From assembly GCA_024330185.1 (NCBI GenBank), contig JANDLV010000001.1, positions 1 through 64,000 on the forward strand: a DNA stretch of 64,000 nt. Reading direction: 5' to 3'. The notes beneath the pieces are model-generated. The model was not told the DNA's origin. It saw only the letters and a list, made by a program, of their open reading frames with translations, and did no database searches. The position numbers and the translations under genes are program-made. Positions 20,792 to 28,917 of this stretch are shown here, piece after piece (the first letter of the stretch is position 1; the number at the start of each line of letters is the position of its first letter). Source of the DNA: Candidatus Siliceabacter maunaloa. GTDB taxonomy: Bacteria; Actinomycetota; Thermoleophilia; Solirubrobacterales; Solirubrobacteraceae.

Positions 20792-20880
20792 TCAGGACGC
20801 TTCGGGCTCGACGAGCCCCTCTCACGGGCGAGCAGGGGGAGCATCGAGCGCGCGGTGCGCCAGGGGCGGCCAGGAGCGCG
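20792..20880 (-). pseudogene. possible LuxR-type regulator 3' remnant
   Basis: Reverse-strand codons ending at a stop at 20792-20794 read GLVEPEAS. A preceding frame reads LLARERG. Joined across one indel in the G-run, they resemble the last helix of NarL/LuxR regulators (compare VVLAYESGLVEPGAG at 18068). No other part of the domain is recoverable. It may be a second trace of the same two-component remnant on the other side of the insertions. The match is very short. Confidence 0.38.
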
Positions 20881-21042
20881 CGGAGAGGTGGCCGGGCCGC
20901 GGCGGTGACCACGGGCACGGACGAGCATTCGGCTCCTGACCGTCCGAGCTCCGACGCTCTAGATGTCGCTATCACTTACTTAGCTACGCGTTGCGCACAT
21001 AGGGTCGCGCGCCAGATGCTTCGACCTGGGAGGAACTTCTCG

Positions 21043-22827
21043 ATGCTGCGCAGCCGTCTGGTGCCACGGTCCGTCCTGGCAGGATTGGCCCTGGCGGCCG
21101 CCTTGTTCATGCCCGCGGCCGGGGCTCAAGAGCCCGAGCAGCCGCGCACGGTGCGGATCGCGATCAGCGGCTACGAGAACAACATCACCCCGTTCAACGT
21201 CAGCTTTGGGGCTTTTCCCGTTACCCACGACTTGATGCACCTGGTCTATGACAGCCTGTTCTGGTCGCAGGCGAAGTTGGAGCCGGAGCCGTGGCTGGCG
21301 GAGCGCGCCACGCCCAACGAGGACTTCACCGAGTGGACCGTCGAGCTACGGCCGGGCGTACGCTGGCACGACGGCGAGCCCTTCACTGCCGAGGATGTTG
21401 CGTTCAGCTTCGACTACTACGAGCGGTTTCCTGAGCTGAGCGGGCGCTACGCGCACCACGTGTTCGACGTCCCGCCACTCGAGGATGCAGAGGTGATCGA
21501 TCCACAGACTGTGCGGCTGACCTTTCGCCAGCCCGCGCCGCAGTTCCCGATCATGCCGGGTGCCGACCTGCCGATCATCCCCGAGCACATCTGGTCGGAG
21601 ATCGAGGATCCCGGCACCGTCGATGAGGAACTGCCGATCGGCACCGGGCCCTTCAAGGTCACTGAGATCGAGCCCGACCAGCGCTACGTGATGGAGGCCA
21701 ACCCGCAGTACTTCAAGGGCCGCCCGCTGGTCGATCGCATCGAGATGCCGATCGTCGAAGACCCGAGCTCCGCCTTCCAGGCGCTGCGCGCCGGGGAGAT
21801 CGACCAGGTCGCCCGCAACCTGCCCCCCGAGCTGGTCAACCAGTTCGCCGACGCATCGGGTCTGGAGGTGCTCGAGGGCACCCGCTTCGAGTCCACCCAG
21901 CTGTACTTCAACGCTCGCCGCGCGCCTTGGTCGGATCCGGCGGTCCGCAAGGCGATCAGCTTGGCCATCGACAGCCAGCAGCTCGTCGACCAGGTTCTCC
22001 TCGGGCAGGGACGCGAGGGTAACGACGGCTTCATTCATCCGGATTCACCTTGGGCCGGGGAGAACAACGGGCACGAGAGCGATCCCCAGCGTGCGGAGCG
22101 GATGCTCGAGGAGGCGGGCTACAACGCGGGGTCGGACGGAATCCGCCGCGATGAGCGGGGCCGACCGCTGAGCCTCGAGGTCTTGATCTCCTCCTTCGAC
22201 CCGCTCGGCTTGCGGGCCGTCGAGCAGGTCGCCCGTCAGGTGCGTCGGATCGGCGTCGAGGTGGTGCCCGTCGCGCTCGATCCGGCCACGCTGCGCGATC
22301 GTCGACAGGCGCCGGAGGGCGAGGCGCCCACGTATGACGCCTACCTCTCCACGCTGGAGACCCACGCCCACGCGGACCCCGACAGCCTCTACTACTTCTT
22401 CCACTCGCCGGGAGAGAAGGGCTTCGGCGCCGCCATCACCGGCTGGAGCAACGCGCGCTTTGACGAGCTCTCCGAGCGGGCGACCGCGCAACCGCCTCAG
22501 CAGCGCCAGGCGCTGTTCGACCAGATGCAGTCGATTCTCGCCGAGGAGGCCCCGGTTGTGGTCCTCTGGTATCCCGATGGGAACTACGCCTACCGCCCGG
22601 CCGCGTACGAGGGATGGATCTCCGATCCGGGGCACGGCATCTTTACCAAGCGCTCCTTCCTACCCGCCTACGCGGACACGGGAGCAGCCAGTACGGTCGA
22701 GGATGTCGGGGAGTCCTCCGTGTGGCCGTGGGTGGTGGTCGGCCTCGTGGCGCTCGTCGTGCTCGGCGGCATCGTCGCGGTGAGAAGGCGCCGGACCGAG
22801 GATCCGGAGGAGGACTGGGGCGGCTAG
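21043..22827 (+). CDS. ABC transporter substrate-binding protein, family 5
   Basis: This 594-residue extracytoplasmic solute receptor is of the DppA/OppA class (SBP_bac_5). It has a signal sequence (basic start, hydrophobic core, cleavage near MPAAGAQEP). Mature motifs are VELRPGVRWHDGEPFTAEDV, IGTGPFKVTEIEPD, ANPQYFKGRPLVDRIEM and AIDSQQLVDQVLLGQ. No lipobox cysteine is seen; instead the C-terminus ends in a membrane helix, VWPWVVVGLVALVVLGG, with a basic RRRR stop-transfer, so it is anchored from its C-terminal end. A strong Shine-Dalgarno (GGGAGGA, 21028-21034) selects the ATG at 21043 over the one at 21016. It starts a five-gene operon. The ligand is probably a peptide but is not determined. 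Confidence 0.93.
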   Translation: MLRSRLVPRSVLAGLALAAALFMPAAGAQEPEQPRTVRIAISGYENNITPFNVSFGAFPVTHDLMHLVYDSLFWSQAKLEPEPWLAERATPNEDFTEWTVELRPGVRWHDGEPFTAEDVAFSFDYYERFPELSGRYAHHVFDVPPLEDAEVIDPQTVRLTFRQPAPQFPIMPGADLPIIPEHIWSEIEDPGTVDEELPIGTGPFKVTEIEPDQRYVMEANPQYFKGRPLVDRIEMPIVEDPSSAFQALRAGEIDQVARNLPPELVNQFADASGLEVLEGTRFESTQLYFNARRAPWSDPAVRKAISLAIDSQQLVDQVLLGQGREGNDGFIHPDSPWAGENNGHESDPQRAERMLEEAGYNAGSDGIRRDERGRPLSLEVLISSFDPLGLRAVEQVARQVRRIGVEVVPVALDPATLRDRRQAPEGEAPTYDAYLSTLETHAHADPDSLYYFFHSPGEKGFGAAITGWSNARFDELSERATAQPPQQRQALFDQMQSILAEEAPVVVLWYPDGNYAYRPAAYEGWISDPGHGIFTKRSFLPAYADTGAASTVEDVGESSVWPWVVVGLVALVVLGGIVAVRRRRTEDPEEDWGG

Positions 22828-22831
22828 CCCG

Positions 22832-23815
22832 GTGCTCCGCCACGCAGGCCGCACCATCGCCCAGTACGGGCTGGTCGTTGCGGCGATCGTCGTCCTGAAC
22901 TTCGCGCTGCCGCGACTCGCCCCGGGCGACGCAGTCGACTACCTGATCCCGCCCGAGCAGGCCGGAACGCTGACGGTCGAGCAGCGTGATCGGATCCTGA
23001 GCCAGTACGGGCTCGATGAGCCGGTCCCGGTTCAGTTCGAGCGCTACGTCTCCGGATTGGTCACGGGCGACCTGCAGAGCTCCATTCGCTACGGGCAACC
23101 GGTGGTCGACGTGATCGGGGAGCGGATCGGCTGGACGGTGCTGCTGGTGGGCGGCGCCGTGATGCTCGCCATGCTGATCGGCACGCTGCTGGGATTCCGC
23201 TCGGCGTGGCGGCGCGGGCGACGCAGCGACGTGGGAACACTCTCAGGGGTCATGCTGGTCGATTCCATGCCGCCCTTCTTCGTCGGCATGTTGCTCATCC
23301 TGGTGTTCTCCGTGGCCCTGGGCTGGTTTCCGGTATTCGGAGCGCTGCCCGGCACGGAGATCGCAGGGCTGTCTGCGATCGGCGAGATTCTCCAGCGTCT
23401 CGTGCTGCCCCTCGTGACGCTGACCCTCGCGGCCATCGGGCCGATCTACCTGGTGGCGCGCTCGGCGCTCGTCTCCGAGCTGCGCGAGGACTATGTGCTG
23501 ATGGCTCGGGCCAAGGGTCTCGTCGGGCGGGCGGTGCGCCGCCACGCCCAGCGCAATGCGCTGATGCCGGTGGTCACCATCGGGCTGCTGGAGGTCGGCG
23601 CGCTGGTCGGTGGCGCAGCCGTGGTGGAGACGGTCTTCTCCTACCCGGGTCTCGGGCGGCTGATCTACGAGAGCGTGCTCGCCCGCGACTATCCGGTCCT
23701 GCAGGGCGTCTTCCTGCTGCTGGCCATCGGGGTAATCCTCGCCAATCTCATCGGCGATCTCCTCTACCCGCTGCTCGACCCGCGCGTGCGCCGCCCGCCC
23801 GCTGCCGCGGCATGA
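22832..23815 (+). CDS. ABC transporter permease, DppB type
   Basis: This 327-residue membrane protein has about six helices. The N-terminal helix and LPRLAPGDAVDYLIPPEQAG block is typical of DppB/OppB subunits, and the coupling-loop signature is EDYVLMARAKGLVGRAVRRH. The segment PVVTIGLLEVGALVGGAAVV and VFSYPGLGRLIYESVLARDY also match. It forms half of the membrane channel with the permease part of the next gene. GTG start lies 4 bp after the receptor gene stop. The stop overlaps the next start (ATGA). No SD is obvious, so coupling is likely. Confidence 0.94.
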   Translation: MLRHAGRTIAQYGLVVAAIVVLNFALPRLAPGDAVDYLIPPEQAGTLTVEQRDRILSQYGLDEPVPVQFERYVSGLVTGDLQSSIRYGQPVVDVIGERIGWTVLLVGGAVMLAMLIGTLLGFRSAWRRGRRSDVGTLSGVMLVDSMPPFFVGMLLILVFSVALGWFPVFGALPGTEIAGLSAIGEILQRLVLPLVTLTLAAIGPIYLVARSALVSELREDYVLMARAKGLVGRAVRRHAQRNALMPVVTIGLLEVGALVGGAAVVETVFSYPGLGRLIYESVLARDYPVLQGVFLLLAIGVILANLIGDLLYPLLDPRVRRPPAAAA

Positions 23816-25542
23816 GCGCAGGAGGCATCGCCGTCCAGCTCGGCCTGGGGCGGCTGCGCGGGCAGGTCTCCCCCGCCGGGCGGCGGCTCGCCGCCGTCGG
23901 CGCGGGCCTGCTCGGCGTGCTGTTCCTGCTCGCGCTCCTCGCCCCGCTCATCGCGCCGGGCGATCCCTCGGCGCCCGCCGGCATCGCGTATCAGGCCCCG
24001 AGCGCGGAGTACCTCCTGGGCACCGATGACGTCGGGCACGACCTGTTCGCCATGCTCGTTCACGGAGCGAGGGTCTCGCTGACGATCGGCGTGCTGTCGG
24101 CACTGGTGGCCACCGTCATCGGTCTAGGGGTGGCCCTGGCGGCCGGGTGGTTCCGCGGGCGGGTGGAGAGCGTCCTCATGCGGATCGTGGACCTGGCGCT
24201 GTCCTTGCCCTTCCTGGTGCTGGTCATCGTGCTCGCGGCCTTCTTCGGTCGAGGGCTGGTCACCACGGTGCTGGTGATCGCTGCCGTGCTCTGGGCCCGC
24301 CCGGCGCGCGTGCTGCGCTCGCAGGTCATCAAGGTGCGCGAGTTCCAGCATGTGGTGGCCGCCCGCGGGATAGGTGCCTCTCCGCTGAGGCTCATCTTCC
24401 GCCACATCCTTCCTCGAGTTGCCCCTCTGGGCGTCGCCCAGTTCGTGCGCTCGGCGACCATCGCGGTGCTCATCGAGTCCTCGCTGGCTTTTCTGGGTCT
24501 TGGAGACCCGAGCCGCGTGAGCTGGGGGAACATCCTGTTCTTCGCCAACCAGCGCAGTGCTTTCATCACCGACGCCTGGCTGTGGTGGGTGCTGCCGCCA
24601 GGCCTGGCCCTGACCGCCGCCATCCTCGGCTTCGCCTTTGTCGGCTACGCGGTGGAGGAATGGTCGGATCCGCGGCTGGGCGCCACGCCACGCCGACGGG
24701 CTCGGACCGGGAGACCGGCACGGCCCGAGGCCGCCGATGACATCGAGCAAGCCCCGGGCACGGTGCTCGACGTGCGCGATCTGGTGGTCGAGTACGGTCC
24801 GCCCGCCACGGCGATCAGGGCGGTCGACGGCGTGAGCTTCACGGTTGCCCCCGGCAGTATCGTCGGCTTGGTCGGCGAGTCGGGCAGCGGCAAGAGCACC
24901 ACGGCGATGGCCTTGCTGCGACTGCTGCCGCCGGGTGCGCGAGTCGTGCAGGGGGCAATGCTGTTCGACGGGCGTGATCTGCGGGCTTTGCCCCCCAGCG
25001 CGATGACGGCGCTTCGCGGGCGCGGCGTGAGCCTCATTCCCCAGAGCGCCATGAACGCTCTGAACCCTGCCTACACGGTGCGCCGCCAGGTGGCCGAGGC
25101 CGCGGCGCTCCTCCCGCGCACGGCGGCGGCCGCCGACGCCCGTGCGCGCGAGTTGCTCGAATTCGTGGGCATTCCGTCCGCGCGTCAGGACGCGTATCCG
25201 CACGAGCTGAGCGGTGGCATGCGCCAGCGCGTGGTCATCGCCATGGCCATCGCCAACGAACCGCATCTGATCGTGGCCGACGAGCCGGTCACGGGGCTGG
25301 ACGTGGTCACTCAGGTGCGTATCCTGCGGCTGCTGGCCGAGGTGCAGGAGCGCTGGGGCGCGGCCATCGTGCTCGTCTCACACGACCTCCCGCTGGTGTC
25401 CAGGGTGGCCAACGAGCTGGTGGTCATGCACGAGGGGCGGATCGTCGAGGCAGGGCCGGCCGCGGCTGTGACCGAGCGGCCCGAGCACGCCCACACTCGG
25501 GCACTGCTGGCGCCGCTCGCTGTCCAGGAGGGCCTGGCGTGA
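23812..25542 (+). CDS. ABC permease-ATPase fusion (DppC-DppD)
   Basis: This 576-residue polypeptide joins two normally separate subunits. Residues 1 to about 290 are a DppC-type permease: GTDDVGHDLFAMLVHGARVS, the coupling loop REFQHVVAARGIGASPLRLI, and FLGLGDPSRVSWGNILFFA. After a basic linker (about 290-320), residues 325-576 form an ATPase with Walker A VGESGSGKSTTAM, Q-loop LIPQSAMNALNP, signature LSGGMRQRVVIAM, Walker B LIVADEPVTGLD and the H-loop LVSHD. The reading frame is continuous and codon use uniform, so this is a real fusion. It fixes one ATPase per channel half. The partner ATPase gene overlaps its stop. Confidence 0.94.
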   Translation: MSAGGIAVQLGLGRLRGQVSPAGRRLAAVGAGLLGVLFLLALLAPLIAPGDPSAPAGIAYQAPSAEYLLGTDDVGHDLFAMLVHGARVSLTIGVLSALVATVIGLGVALAAGWFRGRVESVLMRIVDLALSLPFLVLVIVLAAFFGRGLVTTVLVIAAVLWARPARVLRSQVIKVREFQHVVAARGIGASPLRLIFRHILPRVAPLGVAQFVRSATIAVLIESSLAFLGLGDPSRVSWGNILFFANQRSAFITDAWLWWVLPPGLALTAAILGFAFVGYAVEEWSDPRLGATPRRRARTGRPARPEAADDIEQAPGTVLDVRDLVVEYGPPATAIRAVDGVSFTVAPGSIVGLVGESGSGKSTTAMALLRLLPPGARVVQGAMLFDGRDLRALPPSAMTALRGRGVSLIPQSAMNALNPAYTVRRQVAEAAALLPRTAAAADARARELLEFVGIPSARQDAYPHELSGGMRQRVVIAMAIANEPHLIVADEPVTGLDVVTQVRILRLLAEVQERWGAAIVLVSHDLPLVSRVANELVVMHEGRIVEAGPAAAVTERPEHAHTRALLAPLAVQEGLA

Positions 25543-26339
25543 TCGATGTGCGCGACGCTAACAAGAGGTTCGTCGCACCAGGGCTCCGCCGGCGCGACGA
25601 GGGCCCCGTGGTGGCGGTCGACCACGTCTCCTTCTCGGTGGGGGCTGGCGAGATCCTGGCCGTAGTCGGCGAGAGCGGAGCCGGGAAGAGCACGGTCGGG
25701 CGTATGTTGTTGGGGCTCGAGCGTCCCGACTCCGGCGAGGTATGGGTCGACGGCCATGAGCTGGGTGACGCATCCGAGCGCGCGCTGCGGCGCATTCGCC
25801 GGCGCATGTCCCTCGTGCTCCAGGACCCCTACCAGTCCCTGCATCCGGGTTGGCGTGTGCGCACGGCGGTCGCCGAGCCGCTTGCCATCGCCGGCGTCTC
25901 GCAGCTCGAGCGGTCCGAGCGGGCCGCATCGGCGCTCGAGGAGGTCGGCCTGGCGCCGGCCGCCGACTTCGTGGACCGGTTCCCGCACGAGCTGTCCGGC
26001 GGCCAGCGTCAGCGCGTCGCGTTCGCCCGCGCGCTGGCGGGGCGGCCGCGGGTGGTGGTCGCCGACGAGCCGACGTCGATGCTTGACGCGTCGCTGCGGC
26101 GCGGCATCCTCGACCTCATCACCGCAATGCGCGAGCGGCTGGAGACCACCTTCGTGGTCATCACCCACGACCTGGCCGCAGCGCGCTATGTGGCGGACCG
26201 CGTGGTCGTCATGCTGAACGGACAGATAGTCGAGAGCGGGGAGATCGGGCAGGTGCTCGACCACCCCGCCAACGAGTACACCAAGATGCTCCTCGCCGCG
26301 AGCGAGGGGCGACTCCCAGAGGAGGCGTCATGCGGCTGA
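25539..26339 (+). CDS. ABC transporter ATP-binding protein, DppF type
   Basis: This 266-residue ATPase has Walker A VVGESGAGKSTVGRM, Q-loop LVLQDPYQSLHP, signature LSGGQRQRVAFARAL, Walker B VVVADEPTSMLD and switch His in VITHDLAAARY. It pairs with the ATPase half of the upstream fusion protein. The short C-terminal zone (LDHPANEYTKMLLAASEG) matches the oligopeptide-transporter C-terminal region, although the usual CPxA-x-C-x-C element is absent. GTG start overlaps the upstream stop (GTGA), and the 3' end overlaps the DsrE-like gene by 10 bp. Confidence 0.94.
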   Translation: MIDVRDANKRFVAPGLRRRDEGPVVAVDHVSFSVGAGEILAVVGESGAGKSTVGRMLLGLERPDSGEVWVDGHELGDASERALRRIRRRMSLVLQDPYQSLHPGWRVRTAVAEPLAIAGVSQLERSERAASALEEVGLAPAADFVDRFPHELSGGQRQRVAFARALAGRPRVVVADEPTSMLDASLRRGILDLITAMRERLETTFVVITHDLAAARYVADRVVVMLNGQIVESGEIGQVLDHPANEYTKMLLAASEGRLPEEASCG

Positions 26340-26692
26340 TCTTCTTTGCATCATCCGATCCGGGCTCGGAGCCCAAGCCGATCTGGTCGGCCTACCACTT
26401 CGCCGAGGTGGCCGCCCGCTCCGGGCTGGACGCCGAGGTGCGCCTTGCCGGCGATGCCGTGCGCGTCGCCCAGGAGGGCGCGGTGGCCGACACCGAGCTG
26501 GGCCTCGAGGTTCGAGCGAAGGTCATCCACGGGGCGGACGCGCCCTATCTGGTGTCCCTCTGACCGGGCTGCCTCGACACCCGTGCGGTGTCGCAGGAGC
26601 AGGTCGAGGGGATCGGTGGCGTGCCCCGCCCGCTGGCGGAGATCCTCACCGAGGTGTCGGAGGGGCGCTCGACGCTGATCTACCTTGGATGA
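26330..26692 (+). CDS. DsrE-like protein, candidate selenoprotein (UxxC)
   Basis: The frame from ATG 26330 encodes 77 residues (MRLIFFASSDPGSEPKPIWS, HFAEVAARSGLDAEVRLAG, ending APYLVSL), meets TGA at 26561-26563, and continues in the same frame as PGCLDTRAVSQEQVEGIGGV to a second TGA at 26690-26692. The whole is 120 residues, the length and alpha/beta pattern of DsrE/DsrF-like proteins, whose redox or sulfur-carrying cysteines sit here. With Sec at the TGA the site reads U-P-G-C. A SECIS-like hairpin follows at the correct distance. It overlaps the ABC ATPase gene by 10 bp. The alternative is a nonsense mutation that truncated the gene. Sec synthesis genes are not in the window. Confidence 0.7.
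26561..26597 (+). promoter_or_regulatory. candidate bacterial SECIS element
   Basis: Starting 11 nt after the in-frame TGA, CGACACC (26575-26581) pairs perfectly with GGTGTCG (26587-26593) around the loop CGTGC (26582-26586). CCT (26572-26574) and AGG (26595-26597) can extend the stem past a bulged C at 26594. The loop begins 18 nt after the TGA, has a G in its first two positions and contains GU. Those are the published general features of bacterial SECIS elements, which bind SelB and recode UGA. This was read by eye, not computed. Confidence 0.6.
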
Positions 26693-26774
26693 GATTCGTT
26701 CTGACGCTGGGCTCGATCACAGTACGTGGAGACGAACGCTCGCAGCCTCGACGGGGCCAGAGATGTCGGGGCGC

Positions 26775-27149
26775 TCAGAGGCCACGCACGACGAGCCCGC
26801 GGAAGTACTGGGCCAGGGCATGCATGTCGGCGGCATCGGTTGTGACCAGCACCATGCCGCGGCGTGCCGCGCTGGCGGCGACGAGCGCGTCGCCCAGCCC
26901 GGCGCCGATCGCGCCGATCGCTTCACCGGCGGCGCGGGCCAGCGGCTCGTCGACTGGTTCGACCTCGCAGCCGGCCAACGCCCGCGTGACGGAGGGTGAC
27001 GGTGGTCGGCGCCACACCTCGGCGACCACTGCGACATTGACCAGTGGCTCCTCGCCGCGCTCCGCGGCGCGACGCAGCCAGGCCCAGGCGTGCGCGGAGC
27101 CCCGCTCGAGCGCGATGAGCACCCCGGCGTCGAGCGCTATACGTGCCAA
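26775..27149 (-). CDS. vapC: PIN-domain toxin VapC
   Basis: This 124-residue PIN domain has acidic residues in RIALDAGVLIALERG (first Asp), NVAVVAEVWRR (Glu), IGAGLGDALVAASAARRG (Asp) and VLVTTDAADMHAL (Asp). It is predicted to be an RNase toxin. The start is a TTG at 27149 that overlaps the end of the antitoxin frame by 13 nt; no better start fits the conserved first strand. Together with the upstream ribbon-helix-helix gene it makes a VapBC module placed between the ABC operon and the MBL gene, and pointing against the operon. Confidence 0.9.
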   Translation of the reverse strand: MARIALDAGVLIALERGSAHAWAWLRRAAERGEEPLVNVAVVAEVWRRPPSPSVTRALAGCEVEPVDEPLARAAGEAIGAIGAGLGDALVAASAARRGMVLVTTDAADMHALAQYFRGLVVRGL

Positions 27150-27352
27150 GCCTCGTCGACCCTGGCAAGGGCCTCGGGCGGAATCTTGCCGTGCTCGGCC
27201 TCGAAATCGGTGACCGCCAGGCGAAGGCGCTCGACACGCACCTGGTGCTCCAGCGCCGTGGTGACGAATGCTGAGACGTTGCCACCGGCCAGCTCCTCGA
27301 CGGCGCGTGCCGTCTCCCGGGGGATGGTGACTGTCTTGCGGACGTAGCTCAT
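27137..27352 (-). CDS. vapB: ribbon-helix-helix antitoxin (VapB-like)
   Basis: This 71-residue protein begins MSYVRKTVTIPRETARAVEE. The TVTIP strand followed by a helix pair (GGNVSAFVTTALEHQVRVER) is typical of CopG/Arc-type antitoxins. The acidic tail ending in ARVDEAWHV should neutralise the PIN toxin encoded by the overlapping downstream gene. TAAGGT on the reverse strand (27360-27365) lies 7 nt before the ATG, so the transcript is probably leaderless and the promoter close enough to be covered by the antitoxin itself. Confidence 0.88.
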   Translation of the reverse strand: MSYVRKTVTIPRETARAVEELAGGNVSAFVTTALEHQVRVERLRLAVTDFEAEHGKIPPEALARVDEAWHV

Positions 27353-27399
27353 ACCAGCGACCTTACCGAGTCGTGCCACGAGCGACCGGGCTGGGGCGG

Positions 27400-28053
27400 C
27401 TACAGCCCGTCCACGAACGCGCGCAGCTTCGGCGCGGCGTCCGTGAGCACCGGCCCGTGGCCGAAGCCGGCGATCGCCGGCTCCAGCTCGGCCAGGCGAC
27501 GCATCGACTCGCGGTTGCGGGTCGGGTCGGCGGTCACGAAGGCGGGCGGCTCGTGGAGGCCGAAGCGCGTCGTGACCAGGCTCATGTTCAGGAACACGTC
27601 GCCGCAGATCAGGACGCGATCGTGCGCACGCCAGAAGGCGATGTGACCCGGCGTGTGCCCGGGGGCGTCGAGCACCGTGAACCCTCCCACCTCGTCGCCC
27701 TCGCGCAGCTCGCGAGCGACCTCCACGCCGGGCCAGCGGATCCGCGCCTGCACCGGGTCCATGAAGCTGTTGGGCGGCGAGGACAGGCCCGCGCGCGCCG
27801 CGGGGACGTCGGCGACGCCGGCCCAGCAGGGCACGCCCAGCGTGTCGCAGACCTGCCTGGAGCCGCCCGCATGGTCGGGATGGGCGTGGGTGAGCGCGTG
27901 GGCGGCGATGTGGCGCCCGTGCAACTGGCCCAGGACCTTCTTGGCGCTGCCCTTCAGCCCAGCGTCGACGACGACGTCGCCGACCGCGTAGGCGTTGACG
28001 CCGAAGCGCGGCGCGAGCGGCAGATGCCAGACGTCGGGAGCGAGCTCGTGCAC
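27400..28053 (-). CDS. metallo-beta-lactamase fold hydrolase
   Basis: This 217-residue MBL-fold protein has the zinc motif ALTHAHPDHAGGS, then GHTPGHIAFWRAHD, the bridging Asp in LICGDVFLNMS and the last His in IAGFGHGPVLTD. The fold covers glyoxalase II, lactonase and related thioesterases. Residues VAGVADVPAARAGL may line the substrate pocket, but the substrate is unknown. The GTG start at 28053 is backed by a TAGGGT box (reverse strand, 28062-28067) 8 nt away. That box overlaps the promoter of the divergent enoyl-CoA hydratase. Confidence 0.9.
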   Translation of the reverse strand: MHELAPDVWHLPLAPRFGVNAYAVGDVVVDAGLKGSAKKVLGQLHGRHIAAHALTHAHPDHAGGSRQVCDTLGVPCWAGVADVPAARAGLSSPPNSFMDPVQARIRWPGVEVARELREGDEVGGFTVLDAPGHTPGHIAFWRAHDRVLICGDVFLNMSLVTTRFGLHEPPAFVTADPTRNRESMRRLAELEPAIAGFGHGPVLTDAAPKLRAFVDGL

Positions 28054-28060
28054 GGTCGCG

Positions 28061-28071
28061 TACCCTATAAG
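28061..28071. promoter_or_regulatory. divergent -10 boxes between MBL and hydratase genes
   Basis: Only 26 bp separate the two starts. On the forward strand TATAAG (28066-28071) lies 8 nt before ATG 28080. On the reverse strand TAGGGT (28067-28062) lies 8 nt before GTG 28053. Both messages would be leaderless and the two promoters overlap, so one RNA polymerase should exclude the other. Confidence 0.5.
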
Positions 28072-28079
28072 GTCGCCCG

Positions 28080-28847
28080 ATGGCCGATGATCCCGTGCTC
28101 ACGCAGCGGCGCGACGGCGTCCTGCTCATCACCCTCAACCGCCCCGAGGCGCGCAACGCCGTCAACACGGCATTGGCCGAGGGCGTCGCCGCCGCCCTCG
28201 ACGAGCTCGACGCCGACGACGCCCTGAACGTCGGCGTGCTCACCGGCGCGGGCCGCAGCTTCTGCGCGGGGATGGACCTCAAGGCCTTCGTCGCCGGTGA
28301 GCGCCCCTGGGTGGGCGACCGGGGCTTCGCGGGCATCGCCCAGCGCGCGTCGCGCAAGCCGCTCATCGCCGCGGTCGAGGGCTTCGCGGTCGCCGGCGGC
28401 TTCGAGATCGCCCTGGCCTGCGATCTGCTCGTGGCCGCGCGCAACGCCAAGCTCGGCGTCCCCGAGGTCAGGCGCTCACTCGTGGCCGCCGGCGGCGCGC
28501 TGCTGCGCATGCCCCAGCGGATGCCCTACGCGCTGGCCATGGAGCTCGCCCTCACCGGCGACCCGATCGAGGCGCAGCGCGGCTACGAGCTTGGCGTCGT
28601 CAACCGCGTCACCGAGGCGGGCCGAGCGGTCGAGGTCGCCCTCGAGCTGGCCGAGCGGATCGCCGCCAACGGCCCGCTCGCCCTCGCGGCCACCAAGGAG
28701 GTGCTGCAGGCTCAGCGCGACTGGTCGCAGGAGGAGTTCTGGGAGCGCCAGAGCACCATCGTGGACCCGGTCTTCGCCTCGCAGGACGCCCGGGAGGGCG
28801 CGACCGCCTTCGCCGAGAAGCGTCCACCGGTCTGGCAGGGCCACTGA
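28080..28847 (+). CDS. enoyl-CoA hydratase/isomerase family protein
   Basis: This 255-residue crotonase-fold enzyme has LLITLNRPEARNAVNTALAE, the CoA-binding oxyanion strand GRSFCAGMDLKAF, and the second oxyanion region AVEGFAVAGGFEIALACDLL. The residues just after it, KLGVPEVRRSLVAAGGALLR, supply one catalytic Glu (in PEV). The second hydratase Glu position is less clear, so a related crotonase activity is possible. Length is normal. It is monocistronic and divergent from the MBL hydrolase. Fatty-acid or branched-chain acyl-CoA degradation is the usual role. Confidence 0.92.
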   Translation: MADDPVLTQRRDGVLLITLNRPEARNAVNTALAEGVAAALDELDADDALNVGVLTGAGRSFCAGMDLKAFVAGERPWVGDRGFAGIAQRASRKPLIAAVEGFAVAGGFEIALACDLLVAARNAKLGVPEVRRSLVAAGGALLRMPQRMPYALAMELALTGDPIEAQRGYELGVVNRVTEAGRAVEVALELAERIAANGPLALAATKEVLQAQRDWSQEEFWERQSTIVDPVFASQDAREGATAFAEKRPPVWQGH

Positions 28848-28917
28848 GCGCCCTTGCCGGCACGCTTCGCGCCGGGTCGATCGCCGATCTCTCGGGAGGG
28901 GGAGCATCGGCTACCAT

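Noticed and set aside
26561-26692. Reading the TGA as the end of a normal 77-residue gene
   Set aside because: The downstream codons keep the frame and family pattern, and the hairpin is at the right place. I kept the simple nonsense reading only as the alternative.
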